Assembly: GCA_033239005.1 (NCBI GenBank)
Contig: BSQZ01000079.1
Span: 640,501-704,500, forward strand
Source of the DNA: Lamellibrachia satsuma
Lineage: Eukaryota; Annelida; Polychaeta; Sabellida; Siboglinidae
Length of the DNA stretch: 64,000 nucleotides
Direction: 5' to 3'
In this document: in pieces, positions 47,403 to 60,954 of the stretch
Layout of the letters: every line of letters begins with the position of its first letter
How positions within the stretch are numbered: the first letter of the stretch is position 1
Program-made: the position numbers and the translations under genes
The notes under the pieces: generated by a model
The model's database searches: none
What the model was told of the DNA's origin: nothing
The model's input: the letters and a program-made list of their open reading frames with translations, nothing else

Positions 47403-50400
47403 GGGCATACTGTGGTAAAGCGAGCAAAGTACAAATGCTGCCAGATATGTGACCGCAATACCTTCAACATAGTAGACTGTGTGACATTGAACATCAATAC
47501 TGTCACCTCTGCAAAAACAGTTAACAGATAGTAGACACTTAAAAGTTTTAAAAGCAGTAACCATAAAGGCGCCAGTGGGAATTTATTTGAAGGGGTTCTC
47601 CTACAGATGTCAAAAGAACCAATTGAAGACCTGCAATAGTTTGAGCTTGTGTTCAGCTGTTCATTTTTGTTGGCTGATTTTGTTGGAAGTTATTATTTCT
47701 GGTAACACTTGATGGGCAGGCAGACTTTGATGCATCAGTTGTGGAGCACTATAAAACAGATGTTTTCACAAATTTTTTTCCACCAGTGTTATCATTTTCA
47801 GTAAACAAACTTTCTGTTTTGTCAAAATTGTCATAATAATGACTGAGAATTATATCTGACAATGTTTATTGGTTATTGTAGTTGACCGTGGTGGTGACAT
47901 TAATTCAAAGTGATTTCATGGAAGGGCGTTTGAGTACCTGCACTTTCTGTAGAATTAATGATCTATCACTGTGACTGTCTTATCTCATATTATTATCCTA
48001 TAAGAAACCAACAGGTTTCTGAAACCATCGACCCTGGATGTGTACTTGACAGTTGCAGTGATGGATTGAGCCCATCTTTTTCCTTCCCTTGTTCCCAGTC
48101 CTGCTCTATTGGCCTACATCACAGGGCACATGTATGACAGGTAACCATATGACTTCCCCCCTTAACTACCACCCCCAACACCCGATTGTGTCAGCCACCC
48201 CTGAGTGATTGATAGACTTTGCACACTCCCAAGCACTGATTAGGTTTTTTGATAAACACATTTTTGACAGAGACAGTAACCTACACCATGAGGGAAAGGG
48301 TGGGTGGTTGTTGTACTTGTTGAAGGGTCACACAGAACAGGCCCAAGAACTGGCCTCCTTCTCATCTGTTGATGGCTAATCGTGACAATGACACTTGTTT
48401 CTTGAATGTTCAGCCAGCACATGGTGTGTGTGTGCGTGCGTGCGTGCGTGCGTGCATGCGTGTGTGTGACTATTTGACAAGTGATCATTTCTGCTGTGGA
48501 AAATGGTAATAAAAATCCATTTTTTCAGTTGTAATATGTATTATGTAACTAATGAAGATTATAAAAAAATTACCAAAACAAAAAAATCCGTAAAAATTTG
48601 ATGCCAATTTGATGTAATCGGCATTAAATGAAGCAGCTTAAATTGATCCTACTCCACCTTATCCAGAAGTTATTAGAATTTGTCGTGGTTCATGGCAAAA
48701 TCTCCCGCCATCAGTAGATCGGCATCAGTAGATTGGCATGGTATGGTAGAGAATTCGCACAAGCAGTTTCATTGCAAGACACAATTGGCAACTTTCCACC
48801 ACAAGAATGGCGAATCTTCTTAAAAATTTTCCTTTGACTACCGGTACCTATGTTTCCTACCAATGAGGAAAAGTAACACCAGCTCTTCAGTGCCATCAAC
48901 ATTATTAATTTTAACAGTAAACACGTAAACCACGAGAACTGCCATGTTGGGATATTGACCAACAAGAATATACAGGTATCATGTTTTGCGAAAAAAACTA
49001 GCATGGCATTTATCGCGTTTTGGGACGAAAGCACATAAACTAGTGGTTAGAACAATGTCTTCGCTGTCATCTTGGCTTCAATATCTAGAGTGGATGCATT
49101 GTATCTGACAGTCATGATTGGTGACTAATAAGTATTAATATTTAGATTGGCAGATATATTGCCTGAATTCCAGTAATGCATTTTCTAAACAAAAACATTA
49201 GTTGTAGCTATCCAGAATATCACCAACTACTACAAATATATTTGATGGTGATATATGCGCAAAATCTCCCATGGTAAAATGTCCAGTAACTGCTCAAATG
49301 CTCTCTCTGCTTGAATGCAGGCTCAAAGGTACTCACACCACACACTGGCTACTAATCTACCAGGCAGCCTCACTCAGTCTATTCATCACCTCACAGTGTC
49401 TCAATGGAAATGCAACCACATTTTGTGAACCCATAGAATTTCTGTGCAGACCTGTTTTATTCACAAGTGTTAATGTAACAGCAGGTACAAAGGGGCTGCT
49501 TTCACAAGGCACAGTTAAGCAATTTGGGTGTGACTGTGCATTTGCATTGTATATTGGCCTCCTTCATGATTGCCATCAATCTAATGGCTGTCCTGATTAT
49601 CACTTTCAAGCCTGCAAGTCCTGCACTGAGCTTACCCTGCACCCCAGTGACTAGTGCCACCAGGTGGTGTAGTGTGAAATGTGGAACATTTTGTACTTTC
49701 ATCCTAAACACTCCAAAGGTCCATGAATGATCTTGTAAATTATCATTGGCCCAGCAAAATGTCATAGAGCCAGTTTCTTACTAACACTGTTCACCATATC
49801 AGCACAGTCCATGTCTTAGTGCTGGCATTGTGTAATGCAGAAGATTAGAAGCTAGGAACAGTTGGCTGGCATGCCTGATCTGGTGAGATTAGTTGGCCTG
49901 GGTTCTTAATAAGGACATCAGCTTGTCAAATGTACTTTGATGTCTTTGAATAGGATGTTTCCATAACATTACATTGATGATTGCTGTCTTGTAAAATTAC
50001 AGGCACAGTTTGAGACTGCAGAAGGTTATTTATATATGCTTTATTTTAAACTAGCAGAAATGCCCATCCACCAGACAGGATAACTTGGTAGTTCATTTAA
50101 AAAAAATTCAGGATATATATAACATTGTTACAAGAATATCCACCTTTGTCTGGGTATTTGGTGCTGCCAGGCAATATCTCTTGAGAGATTGCAATGTAAT
50201 ACTGGCAGTCTTAGTAACGTGTAGTGATGCCTTGCCTTTGTATATGACGTGACTTTGAAGAGTCAAAGAAGAGACTCATGACATTGTTAATAATTGTACA
50301 TAACTCTTCATAACTACATTTGTAATAGCTACAAAGGTTTAATTCAATTGTTCATAGAAAGGGTAATAGCTGGGTGAATTTTAAGAAAATTCAACTGAGA

Positions 50401-50449
50401 TGACCCCGACCGTGGGGCTGTTGATGAGCCCCTGAAAGTTTGATGCCCG
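47403..50449. other. no gene confirmed; (GCGT)n at 48427-48467
   Basis: Unique sequence. An open stretch at 49271-49654 follows an acceptor-like TCTCTGCTTGAATGCAG (49304-49320) but has no recognisable domain and overlaps another equally long frame. Not called as an exon. Confidence 0.4.
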
Positions 50450-51150
50450 AGATGCAAACATCTAGAAGTAGCATAGCATACAAACATCTTAGAGGAGTAG
50501 CATAGCATACAAACATCTTAGAGGAGTAGCATAGCATAGCATACAAACATCTTAGAGGAGTAGCATAGCATACAAACATCTTAGAGGAGTAGCATAGCAT
50601 ATCATACAAACATCTTAGAGGAGTAGCATAGCATAGCATACAAACATCTTAGAGGAGTAGTATAGCCTATAAATATCTTAGAGGAGTAGCATAGCATACA
50701 AACATCTTAGAGGAGTAGTATAGCATACAAACATCTTAGAGGAGTAGCATAGCATAGCATACAAACATCTTAGAGGAGTAGCATAGCATAGCATACAAAC
50801 ATCTTAGAGGAGTAACATAGCATACAAACATCTAGGAGGAGTAGCATAGCATACAAACATCTTAGAGGAGTAGCATAGCATACAAACATCTTAGAGGAGT
50901 AGCATAGCATAGCATACAAACATCTTAGAGGAGTAGCATAGCATAGCATACAAACATCTTGGAGGAGTAGTATAGCATATAAACATCTTAGAGGAGTAGT
51001 ATAGCATACAAACATCTTAGAGGACCATACAAACATCTAGGAGGAGTAGCATAACATACAAACATCTTAGAGGAGTAGCATAGCATACAAACATCTTAGA
51101 GGAGTAGCATAACATACAAACATCTTAGAGGAGTAGCATAACATACAAAC
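50450..51150. repeat. 29/34-bp minisatellite, about 22 copies
   Basis: Unit CATACAAACATCTTAGAGGA plus GTAGCATAG. Length varies by insertion of an extra ATAGC pentamer, so the array has a nested 5-bp repeat. Confidence 0.96.
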
Positions 51151-52078
51151 ATACATTTCCACAGTGGATTATATTAAGCTTCAATGCAAATCTAGTAAGC
51201 CTTAATTAAGGTAGCTGACTACTAGCTCTTAAATTAGCTCCATGCACAGCTAAATCTGTCAATGACTGGCTAAATACCTATAATGTAGATATGTCTTTCA
51301 ATTGTTCTGCTTTAGCCATGTATATAAAACACACATAGGATAATGTTATGTTAATGTTTTTGTAATTCAGTTACCGTGGATTCATTTGTAGCAGCTGCCC
51401 ATGTTCTGCCACAGACATTCTGGTCAGTCTGTGAAGATTACTGCAGTCTCCAAGGGACCCCTCTAAGGATGTATGTTTGCTTAAGTGGCTCTTCTGTGAG
51501 ATACTAAATAAATTCTTTACACCATGGGGGTAGTAGACAGCTGGACTGTTTTTTAAACTTGGGCAATTTTTTTCACTCCATTTTGCCTGTATATTTTTGA
51601 ACAAATACTAAAAGCTGTTGGTCTCTTCTACTTGGTGTCTATGCCAGGGGAAGTAAAAGATCTCACACAGGGAAATGGAACAAAAACCTGTCGTGGACTC
51701 ACATAGTGGTGGTCTCTATCTCTAACCCACCTTGTATGCAGCTCGACAATACTCTAGTCACATAATATGTGACTAACACCGAGGTTTGAGCTGTAAATGG
51801 AAGAAGAAGACACCCAGGTTGAATCTAATCCCAATGATCAGACTAAATACGTTGTGTCTATTACTATTATGGTATGGTTATTTCAAACTCCATCCTCAAC
51901 TGATTTAGCCTATCACAAATCCAGTTCGTTGATGTCCAGATATGTAGTGTGTGAATAGTTAAGTAACATCTGTAATCAATTTAAATTTTAAAATGCATAT
52001 TTTTTTAAATGATCGAAAGAATTAACTTTAGTCGTTAGATCTGGTAAGGCTCAAAATAGTGGATATCCAAAATGGTGC
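51151..52078. other. no gene seen
   Basis: Unique sequence. Confidence 0.4.
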
Positions 52079-52380
52079 CTCCACCAAGGCACAATGGTGA
52101 ACTATGCCATGCATCCACCAAGGCACAATGATGAACTATGCCATGCATCCACCAAGGCACAATAGTGAACTATGCCATGCATCCACCAGGGCACTATGAT
52201 GAATTATGCCATGCATCCACCAAGGCACAATAGTGAACTATGCCATGCATCCGCCAAGGCACAATGGTGAACTATGCCATGCATCCACCAAGGCGCAATG
52301 ATGCACTGTGCCATGCATCCACCAAAACACAAAGATGAACTGTGCCATGCATCCACCAAGGCACAATGGTGAACTATGCT
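52079..52380. repeat. 34-bp minisatellite, about 9 copies
   Basis: Unit CACCAAGGCACAATGGTGAA plus CTATGCCATGCATC. Confidence 0.96.
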
Positions 52381-52631
52381 GATGGCAAATTTGATAATTA
52401 CAAAATGACTGTAGCTAGGCTCCACTGTAATAGAGTTGTATTGATCTGATTAGACGGGAGATCAAGTGATGGTTACACATCCCAGTAACTAGCTTGCCTG
52501 GCTGTGGCCAGCACTCAGGGCTAGAACTGGGGGCTACTGTGAAGGTATAATTGCCATAGTCCCTGGTGCAACTATGCACCCTTGATCCAGTTGAGCATAG
52601 CATTTGCATATATTACATCCCTGATCTCATA

Positions 52632-54100
52632 CGTGGCACACACGTATTACATGTACACATGCCCACATAGTGGCACAAACGTATTACATGTACACATGCC
52701 CACATAGTGGCACACACATATTACATGTACACATGCCCTCATAGTGGCACACACATATTACATGTACACATGCCCACATAGTGGCACACACATATTACAT
52801 GTGCACATGCCCACATAGTGGCACACACGTATTACATGTACACATGCCCACATAGTGGCACACACATATTACATGTACACATGCCCACATAGTGGCACAC
52901 ATGTATTACATGTGCACATGCCCACATAGTGGCACACACGTATTACATGTACACATGCCCACATAGTGGCACACACATATTACATGTACACATGCCAACA
53001 TAGTGGCACACACATATTACATGTACACATGCCCTCATAGTGGCACACACCTATTACATGTACACATGCCCACATAGTGGCACACACGTATTACATGTAC
53101 ACATGCCCTCATAGTGGCACACACGTATTACATGTACACATGCCCACATAGTGGCACACACATATTACATGTACACATGCCCACATAGTGGCACACACAT
53201 ATTACATGTACACATGCCCTCATAGTGGCACACACGTATTACATGTGCACATGCCCACATAGTGGCACACACGTATTACATGTACACATGCCCTCATAGT
53301 GGCACACACGTATTACATGTGCACATGCCCACATAGTGGCACACACGTATTACATGTACACATGCCCTCATAGTGGCACACACATATTACATGTACACAT
53401 GCCCACATAGTGGCACACACGTATTACATGTACACATGCCCTCATAGTGGCACACACATATTACATGTACACATGCCCACATAGTGGCACACACGTATTA
53501 CATGTACACATGCCCACATAGTGGCACACACATATTACATGTACACATGCCCTCATAGTGGCACACACGTATTACATGTGCACATGCCCACATAGTGGCA
53601 CACACGTATTACATGTACACATGCCCACATAGTGGCACACACATATTACATGTACACATGCCCACATAGTGGCACACACGTATTACATGTACACATGCCC
53701 ACATAGTGGCACACACGTATTACATGTACACATGCCCTCATAGTGGCACACATGTATTACATGTGCACATGCCCACATAGTGGCACACGTATTACATGTA
53801 CACATGCCCACATAGTGGCACACACATATTACATGTACACATGCCCACATAGTGGCACACACGTATTACATGTACACATGTCCACACAGTGGCACACACA
53901 TATTACATGTACACATGTCCACACAGTGGCACACACATTACATGTACACATGCCCACATAGTGGCACACATGTATTACATGTATACATGCCCACATAGTG
54001 GCATACACGTATTACATGTACACATGACAACGCAGTGGCACACACGTATTACACGTACACATGCCCAAACAGTGGCACACACGTATTACACACGTACATA
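52632..54100. repeat. 37-bp minisatellite, about 40 copies
   Basis: Unit CATAGTGGCACACACGTATT plus ACATGTACACATGCCCA. Common variants are CGTATT/CATATT, GCCCA/GCCCT and TGTAC/TGTGC. The last units (after 53880) are more diverged. Confidence 0.98.
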
Positions 54101-54608
54101 AACACATTTCACTTCAATAAATTCTTTATTAGAACTGAGTATATTTATGATAAAAGTTCTACTCTGTACCTCAACCTACCATTGAGATGGCCCCCTGGGA
54201 CCTGCACAGAATGCTGCAGCTTAGAATCACATGATAGATTGTCCTAGCAAAACTGCTCACTTTCCTATCAGGTGGAATGACTTAAGCAATCTTTACATAA
54301 CACAAGATTCTTGGAGCTCTCTGGTTCTTTTTTACAATCTGTTTGCTTTCTTGACATGTCATTGCATGGATATTGATATCTTGAGGAGGGAATTGATCAC
54401 ATAATTAGGGCAAAGTTAAGTTATATCTCATTTGTAATGCTCACTTGTTGAGTACTGCTAATTTAAATTTACACTTGCACAGTTCACATCACTGAAGACC
54501 TGTCTAGAAGTCGAAGGGATCAGCCTACAGTTGGTTTGTGAATTGGTGGACATGTTAACATTAAAAGAAATGTGACCATCAAGTTCTTACCTGCCACTGT
54601 CATCATTT
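54101..54608. other. no gene seen
   Basis: Unique sequence. Confidence 0.4.
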
Positions 54609-55602
54609 CATTGACTCGTCCTAGCCACCAGGGCTTCTAACTACATCAGTACCCCCTGGCAGATCTACCCTAGCCACCAGGGCTTCTAACTACATCAGTA
54701 CCCCCTGGCAGATCTACCCTAGCCACCAGGGCTTCTAACTACATCAGTACCCCCTGGCAGATCTACCCTTGCCACCAGGGCTTCTAACTACATCAGTACC
54801 CCCTGGCAGATCTACCCTAGCCACCAGGGCTTCTAACTACATCAGTACCCCCTGGCAGATCTACCCTAGTCACCAGGGCTTCTAACTACATCAGTACCCC
54901 CTGGCAGATCTACCCTTGCCACCAGAGTGTCTAACTACATCAGTACCCCCTGGCAGATCTACCCTTGCCACCAGAGCGTCTAACTACATCAGTACCCCCT
55001 GGCAAATCTACCCTTGCCACCAGAGTGTCTAACTACATCAGTACCCCATGGCAGATCTACCCTTGTCACCAATGGCTTCTGACTACATCAGTACCCCCTG
55101 GCAGATCTACCCTTGCCACCAGGGGCTTCTGACTACATCAGTACCCCCTGGCAGATCTACCCTAGCCACCAGGGCTTCTAACTACATCAGTACCCCTGGC
55201 AGATCTACCCTAGCCACCAGGGCTTCTAACTACATCAGTACCCCTGGCAGATCTACCCTAGCCACCAGGGCTTCTAACTACATCAGTACCCCCTGGCAGA
55301 TCTACCCTAGCCACCAGGGCTTCTAACTACATCAGTACCCCCTGGCAGATCTACCCTAGCCACCAGGGCTTCTAACTACATCAGTACCCCCTGGCAGATC
55401 TACCCTTGCCACCAGAGCGTCTAACTACATCAGTACCCCCTGGCAGATCTACCCTTGCCACCAGAGCGTCTAACTACATCAGTACCCCATGGCAGATCTA
55501 CCCTTGTCACCAATGGCTTCTGACTACATCAGTACCCCATGGCAGATCTACCCTTGCCACCAGGGGCTTCTGACTACATCAGTACCCCCTGGCAGATCTA
55601 AT
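54609..55602. repeat. 49-bp minisatellite, about 20 copies
   Basis: Unit GCCACCAGGGCTTCTAACTA plus CATCAGTACCCCCTGGCAGATCTACCCTA-type remainder. A block of variant units (AGAGCGTCTAAC, ACCCCATGG, GTCACCAATGGCTTCTGAC) occurs at about 54920-55130 and again at 55410-55590. Confidence 0.97.
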
Positions 55603-58084
55603 TGTTGAAACACTGATTTTTCAGTTGTATTAACCAGTGGGATTGCAAACTTGTGAATTTACTAGGCCGACATACAGGAACATACAGGAACATAACTGGT
55701 AACTTTAATTGGCTGTGGATCCGTTGTTGCTGGTAAGATGGGTAATGATAGGCATTTCTTGGAAATGCTCTTTATTGTTTGGGCATGGGTATGTCAAGTT
55801 CCAAGAAACATGTCAACCACTACAGCAAGTGAGAGAAATTATAAAGATTCAGCATTCATCTACACATGGCGTGGGATAAACTGACAAATCCAAGTTTCAA
55901 CAGGTCGATCTGCCAAGTGTACCATAGTAATACTACCATCCCTGGCTAACAAGGATGCATTGATATGCTGATTGAGTTTATTCAGATTTAGACATTTCCA
56001 GCTTTTGTAAAATGCCTGTATATGTGATACCCGCCAATGTCACTGTTAAGTAAACTTCCGCCTATTAAGATCATCTAAAATTCCGCCATTTCATTGTCAG
56101 CAGCTTCTACAGTGTACCAGCTGACAATGTGCCTGCTCACTTATGTCAGATCATACAAATTTGTCTAATTTCATGCATCTAAACTTTCTGTACCTATGAG
56201 ACACCAGGAAGTCTAACTGAGGCATGACGTCTGAAGCATCCTACTTCAGCAGTGTTGATATATCACTGTAAATGCTCAGTTCTCAATTGAAGCTGCACAG
56301 GCCAAGTGTCATGTAGTGTCACACTGAGTGTCCTTCACTTGTATATTATGCTTCCTGCTAAGGCAATTCCTATTGCAGCAGATATATCTAAATGTGATTG
56401 CTACCTATTCCAGTTATGGCAACTTCCTTCCTTCTTGTTCAGCACAGTATTGTTGTGAACAGATTCATCAGACTGGTGATTGTATCTATTAATATTTTAA
56501 TCTTTTTCCCTGTAAATTTTACCTGTGTTCATGCAAAATGGTTAAAATATTGGACTTCCTAAAATAATAATAGATAAGCCCCAAATTCATGCAGAACAAA
56601 TAATATGTTCTTTACATAATTCATCATGTTTATGCAAGAGACAGTTCAGTTTGGTGAAGTTCAGTATATTTAGAAGAGTAGTTTTTACTATCATACAAAA
56701 ATACAATGTCAAGTGTTAAGTGAAGGAGACTTCCTTATACGGGCCATTACTAATAGTGTGTAGACAATGTTGACGTTGGCCTACACCAGTAATCAATGTT
56801 TCTGGGTGACATACAATGTGCAGTACTGTTTAGTTAGTGTCTATTTAATCTCCCAGATAACACCAAGTGGTTGTGTGGGCACATTTGCCTTCTGTTGCTG
56901 GAGAAAGACTTGTATATATCTGATATATAAGTCACAATGTGTGACTACATTTTCCGTCGGCTAAATGCATTAAAGTGTGCTAACAGACAAATATAACATG
57001 TTTCATTTGTGGTACTAAATCACATTTGAAGGAATTAGGTGACCGATTTGCACAGAAGCAGACGATTTTGTTGCGCTGTCTTCTCATTATGGCTACTTCC
57101 TGTTATAACTACTTTTTATTCCATTCTCATTAAGTTTGATAGTCAAACTAGTCCCATTATAGCTACATAGGGTTGGTGGTTATAAGCTGAGACATTTTCT
57201 CCATGGACACTTGTGTGCTTCTGTGTTTTATGTGACGTAATTGTTATTATTCCATTTCAAATAATTGATTCAAGAATGGAATCTAGGAAGTAGCTATAAC
57301 AGGACTAGTTTAGATGCCTAATTAATTGTTCCTCTCAATTGTAGCTGTAATGGAAAAAATGTAGCTATAACGGGAAGTAGCCATAAGGGACATAGACCCT
57401 CTTGTCTGTTGTGAGGTAACAGACATAGTGTCAGAGTATGTGCTTTGTTAAGCTTTGACCACACAGTTCAGTCATCGCTGACCACTAAAAATGCCTTACA
57501 CTTCACACCTTTCCTCGTACTACATGTCAACTTCATGCCATTTGTCAACTCTTTAGATTTGTGATAGGTATAACTATTCAAAATGGAAACAGGGTGTCCC
57601 CTAGCACCTTTGATGAACTCAATGCTAGCAGCCATGTTTCATGTGTCATTCTGAATTTGATTGTAAATTTCAAAACGAAACTCAGGCCAGCTAGAGCAGA
57701 GTAGCTCAAAATGTCCTTTCCTTATTGGCTAGACATGTTCGAACTGGCAGACATGGAACACCATTGATTTGTTCAGTTAAAAGTGAGGGCAGTTGGCTTT
57801 CTAATTGACTCACAATAGTTTATAACTGGACGAGGACAATTAACTTTCATGTGTAAGCTAAATTGGGTTTTGCTCACCTCAAACAAGCTTGATGTAGAGG
57901 ATTTACTTTAAATCTTAGGGAAGTGAGCTTTCCACATCACACAATTAATGTGTGAAAGTTATATGGGGCTTCAAATGATTAACTCCACCTACAATTACCT
58001 TTCAGAAGAAATATCAATCATTTGATGAAAGAGCAATCATTTGATGAAAATAGACAGAGCTTGTTAAACCAAAAGCATACATAT
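55603..58084. other. no gene seen
   Basis: Unique AT-rich sequence with no open frame of note. Confidence 0.4.
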
Positions 58085-58172
58085 ATCAATATATACATAT
58101 ATACATACATACATACATACATACATACATACATACATACATACATACATACATACATACATACATACATAC
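58085..58172. repeat. (ATAC)n microsatellite
   Basis: About 18 copies of CATA. Confidence 0.98.
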
Positions 58173-58354
58173 TGGCACTGGGATACCTTAAGAACATGCT
58201 GAGTCTATTTCTAAGGTGACTCAAGTCACATAGCACAAGTAGGCTTTATTCAAATTAGCACACAACCCCTTTGTTCCAGTTTGGACAAATCTTCTCACTA
58301 GTAAACTCACTACATTGATTACATAGGTAATTCTGGAGCAAGACCAATAAATCC

Positions 58355-58757
58355 AGTCTGTTAAAGTACTCGTCTAATGGTAAAAAAGGTAAAGGTAAGT
58401 TCTTACGTAGCTTGGTATCCAGTCTGTTAAAGTACTTGTCTAATGGTAAAAAAGGTAAAGGTAAGTCCTTATATAGCTTGGTATCCAGTCTGTTAAAGTA
58501 CTTGTCTAATGATAAAAAAGGTCAAGGTAAGTTCTTATATAGCTTGGTATCCAGTCTGTTAAAGTACTTGTCCAATGGTAAAAAAAGGTCAAGGTAAGTT
58601 CTTATATAGCTTGGTATCCAGTCTGTTAAAGTACTTGTCTAATGGTAAAAAAGGTCAAGGTAAGTTCTTATATAGCTTGGTATCCAGTCTGTTAAAGTAC
58701 TTGTCTAATGGTAAAAAAGGTCAAGGTAAGTTCTTATATAGCTTGGTATCCAGTCCT
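58355..58757. repeat. 66-bp minisatellite, 6 copies
   Basis: Units contain CCAGTCTGTTAAAGTACTTG, GGTAAAAAAGGTCAAGGTAA and GTTCTTATATAGCTTG. Each copy carries a consensus 5' splice-site sequence AAG|GTAAGT. The period is a multiple of three, so a 22-residue repeat frame is open. Confidence 0.96.
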
Positions 58758-59661
58758 TAGGACTGCTCAAAGCACTCTACACTTCACCCCCTGGTTATAG
58801 TTATAGTATTTTTGAGATCATTACAGAAATATTTGAAGTTTATTGACTTGGTTTTTCTGAGATAACCCTGGATAATGATTGGTTTAAGTGAGTGTACATG
58901 TGCCGAGTATGTCGGTGACTCAAAGGTGGGTTAATTAGAGTGCCCCTATATATATCATGCCACATGTCTGATCAACTGCCTTTGCATAATCAATTATTCC
59001 TGAATTATATCAATTAATTAACAAGTTTATTTTTATAACATGCTATTACAAATAATTTACTTTATCATACAATGTGTACTCATACTCGTACTCAGCCATC
59101 ACCAATGTACTCGTACTCATGGAAATGTACTCTGACCCAGGTCTGGTGTCTATCATACAACTTGTGAGCTGATTGTGTGGTCAAGAAGTACAGTTACTCA
59201 AAATAAGGATGTGTAAGACATTCTGTGAATACATTGCTCTAATAGGATTTCAATTAGCTGTCAAGGTGGATTTTTATCAGCTGGACACCCAAAGAAATTG
59301 GGCAGGGCAAATGTCTCTTATAACGGGCGTTAAATCCTAGCAGTGGGTGTCTGTTTTGTTTGTTTGACAGCATCATGGACCATAATCATTAAACTTTAAT
59401 TGTAGTGTCAGGGCAACGCTACAGGCATCATAACAATAAACACTCGGCAAAACCTAAATCTTTTCAATGAATACAAAATGGAATTCATCATTGTACCTGG
59501 AGTACTGAACATTTGCTGCAGAATTTATCTACTATCAGCAGACAGCAAAAAGAACACTCTTAAAGAACTAGTGCCCAGGGGCATTCTTTGAGAATATTAC
59601 TCTTGTGGGTCTCTTCAGGGGGCATTTACACTGGGTGGTCCAAAGCAGACCATCTTTAAGG
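58758..59661. other. no gene seen
   Basis: Unique sequence. Confidence 0.4.
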
Positions 59662-60068
59662 TGTTGTAAGTGGGACATGTCACCATGGAATATATCCTTC
59701 ACAGATATAAAGTGGGACATGTCACCATGGAAGATATCCTTCACAGATATAGATATAAAGTGGGGACATGTCACTGTGGAAGATATCCTGCACAGTTATA
59801 AAGTGGGACATGTCACCGTGGAAGATATCCTGCACAGTTATTAACTGGGAACATGTCACAGTCAAAGATATCCTGCACAGTTATAAAGTGGGACATGTCA
59901 CCGTGGAAGATATCCTGCACAGTTATGAAGTGGGGACAGGTCACTGTGGAAGGTATCCTGCACAGTTATGAACTGGGGACATGTCACCATGGAAGATATC
60001 CTGCACAGTTATAAACTGGGGACATGTCACTGTGGAAGATATCCTGCACAGTTATAAACTGGAGACAT
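59662..60068. repeat. 42/43-bp minisatellite, about 10 copies
   Basis: Unit TATAAAGTGGGACATGTCAC plus CGTGGAAGATATCCTGCACAGT-type remainder. Confidence 0.95.
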
Positions 60069-60488
60069 CCTGGTTTGCAATAAATTGCTATGAAGATTTA
60101 TACAGAACTTAAAGCCATAGGCATAGTTTTAACAAATATGGTGACAATTGTGTCCTGTCGGACATAGTTTGTGGGGTAGATTTGTGTTGATATAGTTTAG
60201 ACACTGTATATATATGTGTAGATTTGTGTTGATATAGTTTAGACACTGCCCCAACTCTTAGCAGACCTGGGCAGTTGGTTCCACATGCCTGCATTGTTGT
60301 TTTATTGACATGGTAATGTAATGCTCTGCTGACATCAGTATGTTTATGGCCTTCCTCTCTACAGCTTGGGTGTGTGGGCAGTCAGGCACAGAGGCTGTTC
60401 TAGAGCTGGTCACATGTGGTGAGTCTATGTCCTCTGGGCCTGGTGCAGGTGTGGCAGAGGAAATGCTGTGAAGATCCCAGGACGCAGA
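60069..60488. other. no gene; 2-copy repeat at about 60175-60248
   Basis: TAGATTTGTGTTGATATAGT and TTAGACACTG occur twice, about 46 bp apart. Confidence 0.6.
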
Positions 60489-60954
60489 TGAGTTTATCCC
60501 AAGTATCAGGGATGCTGGTGAGTTTATCCTCAGTCTCAGGGATTCTAGTGAGTTTATCCTCAGTCTCAGGGATGCTGGTGAGTTTATCCTCAGTCTTGGG
60601 GATTCTAGTGAGTTTATCCTCAGTCTCAGGGATTCTGGTGAGTTTATCCTCAGTCTCAGGGATTCTAGCGAGTTTATCCTCAGTCTCAGGGATTCTAGTG
60701 AGTTTATCCTCAGTCTCAGGGATTCTAGTGAGTTTATCCTCAGTCTCAGGGATTCTAGTGAGTTTATCCTCGGTCTCAGGGATTCTAGTGAGTTTATCCT
60801 CGGTCTCAGGGATTCTAGTGAGTTTATCCTCAGTCTCAGGGATGCTGGTGAGTTTATCCTCGGTCTCAGGGATGCTGGTGAGTTTATCCTCGGTCTCAGG
60901 GATGCTGGTGAGTTTATCCTCAGTCTCAGGGATGCTGGTGAGTTTATCCCCATA
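60489..60954. repeat. 30-bp minisatellite, about 15.5 copies
   Basis: Unit AGTTTATCCTCAGTCTCAGG plus GATTCTAGTG, with GATGCTGGTG variants at both edges of the array. The period is exactly 30 throughout, so one plus and two minus frames are open for 200-235 codons (SVSGILVSLS, DKLTRIPETE and INSLESLRLR repeats). Confidence 0.97.

Noticed and set aside
49271..49654. Possible exon after an acceptor-like sequence
   Set aside because: A second, equally long overlapping frame exists, there is no domain, and no partner exon was identified.
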